Source: Sphingosinicella sp. BN140058
Lineage (GTDB): Bacteria > Pseudomonadota > Alphaproteobacteria > Sphingomonadales > Sphingomonadaceae
DNA length: 64,000 nt
Direction: 5' to 3'
Assembly (NCBI RefSeq): GCF_004135585.1
Contig: NZ_CP035502.1
Span: forward strand, 248,001 to 312,000
The translations under genes and the position numbers were made by a program. The notes under the pieces are model-generated. The model did no database searches. It saw nothing but the letters and a program-made list of their open reading frames with translations, and was not told the DNA's origin. Shown here piece after piece: positions 60,336-64,000 of the stretch; position 1 is the stretch's first letter, and each line of letters opens with the position of its first letter.

Positions 60336-61835
60336 ATGATCGAGCAAGTCAATCAGATATGGTCTGGGCTGGCGATCATTCTCGCTAACGCATTGCGACG
60401 CGAGCGCCTCAACCTTGGCGAGCAACTCGAGACGTTGGCCATTTGGGCTCAGGTGGCGCCTTCCGCTCCATTGTGGTCGCAGATCGTTGTGCATCTTTGC
60501 TCGAACGGCGATGCGCTGGAAACGGTGATGCGCCGAGTGGCGGAGAAAATGCCGAGTAAGCAACGAGTAATCGAAGACGGCGATCTTCTGAAGAAGGTGT
60601 TCGATGGCGCGAAGAGCTACTGGAGCCCGGAGGTCGGTCAAGCAGTGTCTGCTATGGACCCTCGCACGGCTCGGGTATTCGAGGCCGTCTTGCAGGGAGA
60701 CAGAACCGATCTTGTTGAGCTGCGCCAATTGCTCGACGCGTGGACGGGCGTAGATGATGCTGGCGATGATTTCCTGTCGCACCTTTACGCTGATGATGGG
60801 GATAGGGCCTTTGAATTCGACAGCCAGCAGCCGGAAACGCACGAGTACATGTCGCCCGAGGCTCTCGATCAGTGGGAGATGATCGGACGGTTCCAGAGCC
60901 GGTTGGCTGCTTGGCGCGATCTGGGATTCAATCAGGTAGAGATACAAGTTGATGATGATGTTGAAGTCTGTCGTGCGGAAACGACAGGGTTCAGCATCGA
61001 TGACGAAGGGAAGCTCGTTGTGGTGTTCCTTGACGGGCGGAAGGAGCCGATCGGCATAGAAGGAACGTCCCTGGGCGGCCATGCGCTTCGTCTGACATGC
61101 ACGTCGACCGACGGGACGCGCGTCTGCTTTGAGCCCCGGCATGTGGTCGCGTTGAGTGAGGCGGAAGCGGCTGTGCAGAGGTGGGATGAGGGCACGTCGG
61201 CTTTTATTCAGATCCACCGGCTAATCAGTGGCCTTCAGGATGAGCTTGATCGCCTCGACTCGGAAGCTGAGACGGACGTGGAACTGGCGAAGCTGGAACT
61301 AATTGATGTGCTTCAGGGACATATGGACGCGCGTCGACGTATCGTAATCCGGTTCGGTAGCGAAATCTGGGAGCACCGTTATCCGTATCCGAAGATTTCG
61401 CTTCAAGGTCGCAGCTTGAACATCAGCGATCTGACCGTCCTCCTAGATGCCGACATGGAGCTCGAGGCGCACCCTCTCGAGGAGGCACCCTCCTATCATT
61501 TCACGCTCGAGGGCAAGTCCCTCTGGATTGTGGCTGACGCTGGCGACGACGAGGAGCACGAGATCGTCGCGGGCGAAATCGAGGATATCTTGGAATGCGC
61601 GGACGGAGGAGCGATAAAGGTGATCGTCAATGGTTTAGAGCACCAGGTCGCGCCACAGGACGTGACGTTCAACTACGATCCGGCGGTAGAGAGCTTCGGT
61701 CCTGGATGCGAGATCGATTTCGATGGGCTGGTGATTCTCACACCCGATCTCCTCGGCTCGAACAGGATCGATACGGGCACCCACGACTTTGAGTGCCTCT
61801 TGCTGGACGGAAGGGAGCTGCGCGTACGGCACTGA
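60336..61835 (+). CDS. Hypothetical acidic protein, 499 aa
   Basis: ATG 60336; ribosome site weak. Helical first third (IEQVNQIWSGLAIILANALR, LLKKVFDGAKSYWSPEVGQA), then a long beta-rich part with repeated aspartate/glutamate-rich strands (GFNQVEIQVDDDVEVCRAET, LTVLLDADMELEAHPLEEAP, GDDEEHEIVAGEIEDILECA). Could be a modular or adhesin-like cytoplasmic protein; no signal. The 236-base gap to the divergent gene presumably holds the promoter. Confidence 0.6.
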   Translation: MIEQVNQIWSGLAIILANALRRERLNLGEQLETLAIWAQVAPSAPLWSQIVVHLCSNGDALETVMRRVAEKMPSKQRVIEDGDLLKKVFDGAKSYWSPEVGQAVSAMDPRTARVFEAVLQGDRTDLVELRQLLDAWTGVDDAGDDFLSHLYADDGDRAFEFDSQQPETHEYMSPEALDQWEMIGRFQSRLAAWRDLGFNQVEIQVDDDVEVCRAETTGFSIDDEGKLVVVFLDGRKEPIGIEGTSLGGHALRLTCTSTDGTRVCFEPRHVVALSEAEAAVQRWDEGTSAFIQIHRLISGLQDELDRLDSEAETDVELAKLELIDVLQGHMDARRRIVIRFGSEIWEHRYPYPKISLQGRSLNISDLTVLLDADMELEAHPLEEAPSYHFTLEGKSLWIVADAGDDEEHEIVAGEIEDILECADGGAIKVIVNGLEHQVAPQDVTFNYDPAVESFGPGCEIDFDGLVILTPDLLGSNRIDTGTHDFECLLLDGRELRVRH

Positions 61836-61880
61836 CAGTTGGCGAGGTATCGCAGAAGGCGGCCCGGATAGTCGACCGGC

Positions 61881-62747
61881 TTATTTGCGCGCCCGAGAAA
61901 GAAGGCTGCGCACGGTTTCAGCGGACCAACGCGCGGCACGTGGCGGATGGTGGCCGTCCGCTTCCAAGAGTTCGCCGAGTGCCCGAAGTGAGATCCCAGG
62001 GTTAGCATCGCGGAGCTGGGATGCCGTCTCCGCGAGGGAACCCTTCTTCGGAGGTCTGGCAGCGCCGAGGACGTGCGGAGGAAGATCTCCCGCTTCCACG
62101 AGCTTCTGGACGTGCCGGCGCAGTGTGTCTGGTTTGATCTCCGGACGATCTCCGCGGGTAAGGTTGATGCGAGCCGTGACGGCTTGCCACGGCAGGCGCG
62201 GTCGTAGCGTTTCGACCGCGTCTTTCCAATGAACAGACGAGGCGCGGGCACGTTGGAGGTAGGTGTCGTGAAGCGACGCCTTCAACATGCCGATCGCGAT
62301 TGGGTCACGTGCACGGAGCCTGGGATTACCGGCGCGCTTCCCTTTCGACCTCGCGACCTCGAGGCCCGCCTTGGTGCGCTCTCGGATAAGGGTACGCTCG
62401 AACTCGGCGAACGCTCCCAGCATCTGCATCATCAGCTTGCCTTGGGCGCTGGTCGTGTCGAAAGGATCCGCGAGCGATTTGAAAAAGACCCCCCTCCCCT
62501 CGAGTTCCTCTACGATCTCCAGCAGATGAGAGAGCGATCGCGCTAGTCTGTCGAGACGGGCTATGACGAGAGTGTCGCCGGGACGCAGAAACCCGAGGCA
62601 GCGGGCGAGCTCGGGGCGGTCTCGCGCGCTGCCTGAGGCTTTGTCTTGGAAGATTGCTATGCACCCGAATGACCGAAGGGCGCGGCGTTGCGCCTCGGTG
62701 TCTTGCTCCTCGGTGGAGACGCGGGCGTAGCCGATCAGGCTAGCCAT
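61881..62747 (-). CDS. Serine recombinase (resolvase/invertase family)
   Basis: 288 residues, longer than the usual 190. ASLIGYARVSTEEQDTEAQR holds the catalytic serine, ARLDRLARSLSHLLEIVEEL the arginine cluster, and MMQMLGAFAEFERTLIRERT the E helix. After the catalytic domain come about 140 extra residues with a helix-turn-helix-like end (ISLRALGELLEADGHHPPRA). ATG 62747 follows GGAGG. Moves or resolves DNA; its site was not identified. Overlaps the next gene. Confidence 0.9.
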   Translation of the reverse strand: MASLIGYARVSTEEQDTEAQRRALRSFGCIAIFQDKASGSARDRPELARCLGFLRPGDTLVIARLDRLARSLSHLLEIVEELEGRGVFFKSLADPFDTTSAQGKLMMQMLGAFAEFERTLIRERTKAGLEVARSKGKRAGNPRLRARDPIAIGMLKASLHDTYLQRARASSVHWKDAVETLRPRLPWQAVTARINLTRGDRPEIKPDTLRRHVQKLVEAGDLPPHVLGAARPPKKGSLAETASQLRDANPGISLRALGELLEADGHHPPRAARWSAETVRSLLSRARK

Positions 62748-63246
62748 TGCGACGTTTCCTCCACCAGGCACTGTAGTGATCCCAAGCGAGCTTTCCGAGG
62801 TATGCGATCAGTAGCGCCCATGTGGTGGCGAACATCTCGCTGAACTGCTGAATCCTGGAGTGGGCGAGAGTGGGTGCGGATAGCTCGTCGAAGGTTGCCA
62901 AGGCTTGCCGGAGGCTACCTTGAACCATTGCCACGATGATGATGGCTCCGACTGTCACCATTGCCGCTGGGAAGAAGCCGTCTCCACTCCAAGCGAGGTA
63001 GCGCTTCACGCAAGCCGAAACAGCAAATGAGAGGAAAACGAGCGCCAGCAGGGCTGCTGCTGCGAGCATGGCTCCGACGGGCGCGTACTGGACCGACACG
63101 GCTAGGAGGGCCTCATCGCCTGCAGCGACGATAAGCCGGCCCACGCCGACGGGAGCGTAGAGGAAAGAAAATAGGACTGCGGCGTCCTTTATGCAGCGGA
63201 GCGCAAATCTTAGAGGCCGCGCCTCGCTTCGGGATGTCAGGTTCAT
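62740..63246 (-). CDS. Membrane protein coupled to the recombinase
   Basis: 168 residues, four probable membrane helices (AAVLFSFLYAPVGVGRLIVA, GAMLAAAALLALVFLSFAVS, AAMVTVGAIIIVAMVQGSLR, FATTWALLIAYLGKLAWDHY). Its end overlaps the recombinase start by eight bases. No family recognised; the pairing is odd for a recombinase. Confidence 0.55.
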   Translation of the reverse strand: MNLTSRSEARPLRFALRCIKDAAVLFSFLYAPVGVGRLIVAAGDEALLAVSVQYAPVGAMLAAAALLALVFLSFAVSACVKRYLAWSGDGFFPAAMVTVGAIIIVAMVQGSLRQALATFDELSAPTLAHSRIQQFSEMFATTWALLIAYLGKLAWDHYSAWWRKRRNG

Positions 63247-63514
63247 GGGGTGAGAGAATAACGGTCGTTTACGTCTGCCGCAATAAGGAGTCGGCGGCGG
63301 CGAGCTCGGACGGACCGGCCGATCCGAACAAGGGAAACGGGCTCGCCGCGATCGGAACCGGTGAGCATTCCACTGCTTGCCAAGGGCAACAGCTTGCCGA
63401 TTGCTCGATCCTCAGAATAGGCAGGATATCCGCGTCTCAGGCGGTTCCCCGGTGACCGACATAAGTGCCTGGACTTGTGTCGCCGCGATCTGCGGAGTAG
63501 GCCGAAAGGCGGTT

Positions 63515-64000
63515 ATGAACTCCGACACCGTTCTCTCTGCGCTCGAAGAAGCTGCCCAGCTGATTGCCCGCTTAGATGCGCGGATTTCCGCCACTTCTCT
63601 GGTTGAGCCGTGGCAGGTGCGGGCGTCGTTGCTTGCGGCTGAGCGCTTGGCAGCAGTGGATGGGATGCCAACCCGGGTCGCAGACATCGTTGGCCTCATG
63701 CTGGGCGTCGATTTGCCCTCCCCAGCTGCTTACCGGCCGGCGACGATCGGATTCGCCCATTGGCGGCGCTGCATGGCGCGGATCGCGTTGTCGCACGTGG
63801 GGAGTCGCCTGCTCGGTAGGACCCCCTCCCCTTCCCGGGCAGCTAGAGAAGCACAGAGCGACTTCGATGTCGAGGACACCTATTCGCCAGCAGCGCGGCG
63901 CGTCATCGAGAAGAAGGGGACTGTGGCGGAGACTGTCGACGCCTACGCCGTCGGCGTCAGTAACCGGGCTCTGGACGTGATGCGCGGCTTCGAGCACACC
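63515..64000 (+). CDS. Hypothetical protein, partial (cut by window end)
   Basis: 162 codons without a stop up to the window edge, starting at ATG 63515 with AAAGG six bases upstream (GTG 63452 in frame is less likely). Helical: ALEEAAQLIARLDARISATS, ASLLAAERLAAVDGMPTRVA, then RRCMARIALSHVGSRLLGR. Reminiscent of plasmid-type proteins with an N-terminal helical domain, but not assigned. The 268 bases before it hold no gene. Confidence 0.5.
   Translation, partial: MNSDTVLSALEEAAQLIARLDARISATSLVEPWQVRASLLAAERLAAVDGMPTRVADIVGLMLGVDLPSPAAYRPATIGFAHWRRCMARIALSHVGSRLLGRTPSPSRAAREAQSDFDVEDTYSPAARRVIEKKGTVAETVDAYAVGVSNRALDVMRGFEHT

Noticed and set aside
60198..61217. 339-codon minus-strand frame
   Set aside because: Antisense to the 499-aa acidic protein; histidine/arginine-rich noise without a ribosome site.

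Overview
The window is GC-rich, densely coded and rich in small unknown proteins. Start codons GTG and TTG are common, Shine-Dalgarno sequences are strong and many genes overlap by a few bases. Direct repeats of the type GAAC-N7-GAAC, the LexA operator pattern of alphaproteobacteria, stand in front of imuA and, in degenerate form, in front of dinB. FixL-like kinases, an ImuA-family protein and a RpoH-like extra sigma factor fit the same group. There are no rRNA, tRNA, ribosomal-protein or core metabolic genes. I infer a large plasmid, chromid or integrated mobile region of an alphaproteobacterium, perhaps a sphingomonad. The genus is a guess.

Layout. 0.1-5 kb: an ADP-ribosyltransferase-like protein, a zinc-ribbon protein and two tandem PAS histidine kinases. 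5-15 kb: mostly minus-strand unknowns, a frameshifted SRAP (HMCES/YedK-type) gene and DNA polymerase IV. 15-18 kb: small proteins and a nucleotidyltransferase pair that looks toxin-antitoxin-like. 18.3-20.7 kb: an RNA ligase, polynucleotide phosphatase-kinase and uracil-DNA glycosylase operon. 21-30 kb: a secreted basic protein, a probable winged-helix DNA-binding protein, a translationally coupled pair with AT-richer codons, a sigma-70 family factor and a membrane STAND-type NTPase.

29.6-53.8 kb: almost continuous minus-strand clusters of 60-400 codon genes. Recognisable members are a DUF6283-like protein, a prolyl-4-hydroxylase-like dioxygenase overlapping an HExxH protein, a membrane-anchored Mrr-like nuclease, a cupin, a methyl-accepting chemotaxis protein, an ADP-ribosyltransferase, an RsbQ-like hydrolase coupled to a PAS-GGDEF diguanylate cyclase, and an orphan cytosine-C5 methyltransferase. 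Only the YdcH-like gene with its terminator and one 54-residue ORF interrupt this strand bias. 54-64 kb: imuA with an SOS box but no imuB, a large nucleotidyltransferase-domain protein, a putative pore-forming protein with a jacalin-like lectin domain, unknowns, a serine recombinase with a membrane partner, and a gene cut by the window end.

Three themes recur: nucleic-acid repair and damage response (dinB, SRAP, ung, RNA ligase/Pnkp, imuA); conflict or defence functions (STAND NTPase, Mrr-like nuclease, methyltransferase, ADP-ribosyltransferases, nucleotidyltransferases, lectin-toxin candidate); and signalling (two kinases, MCP, RsbQ/GGDEF). A dispersed motif, YGACAGAYYGCC, occurs about eight times in intergenic DNA upstream of the RNA-repair operon, the winged-helix gene, the STAND gene and a small-protein operon. 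It may mark a common operator or an iteron-like element.
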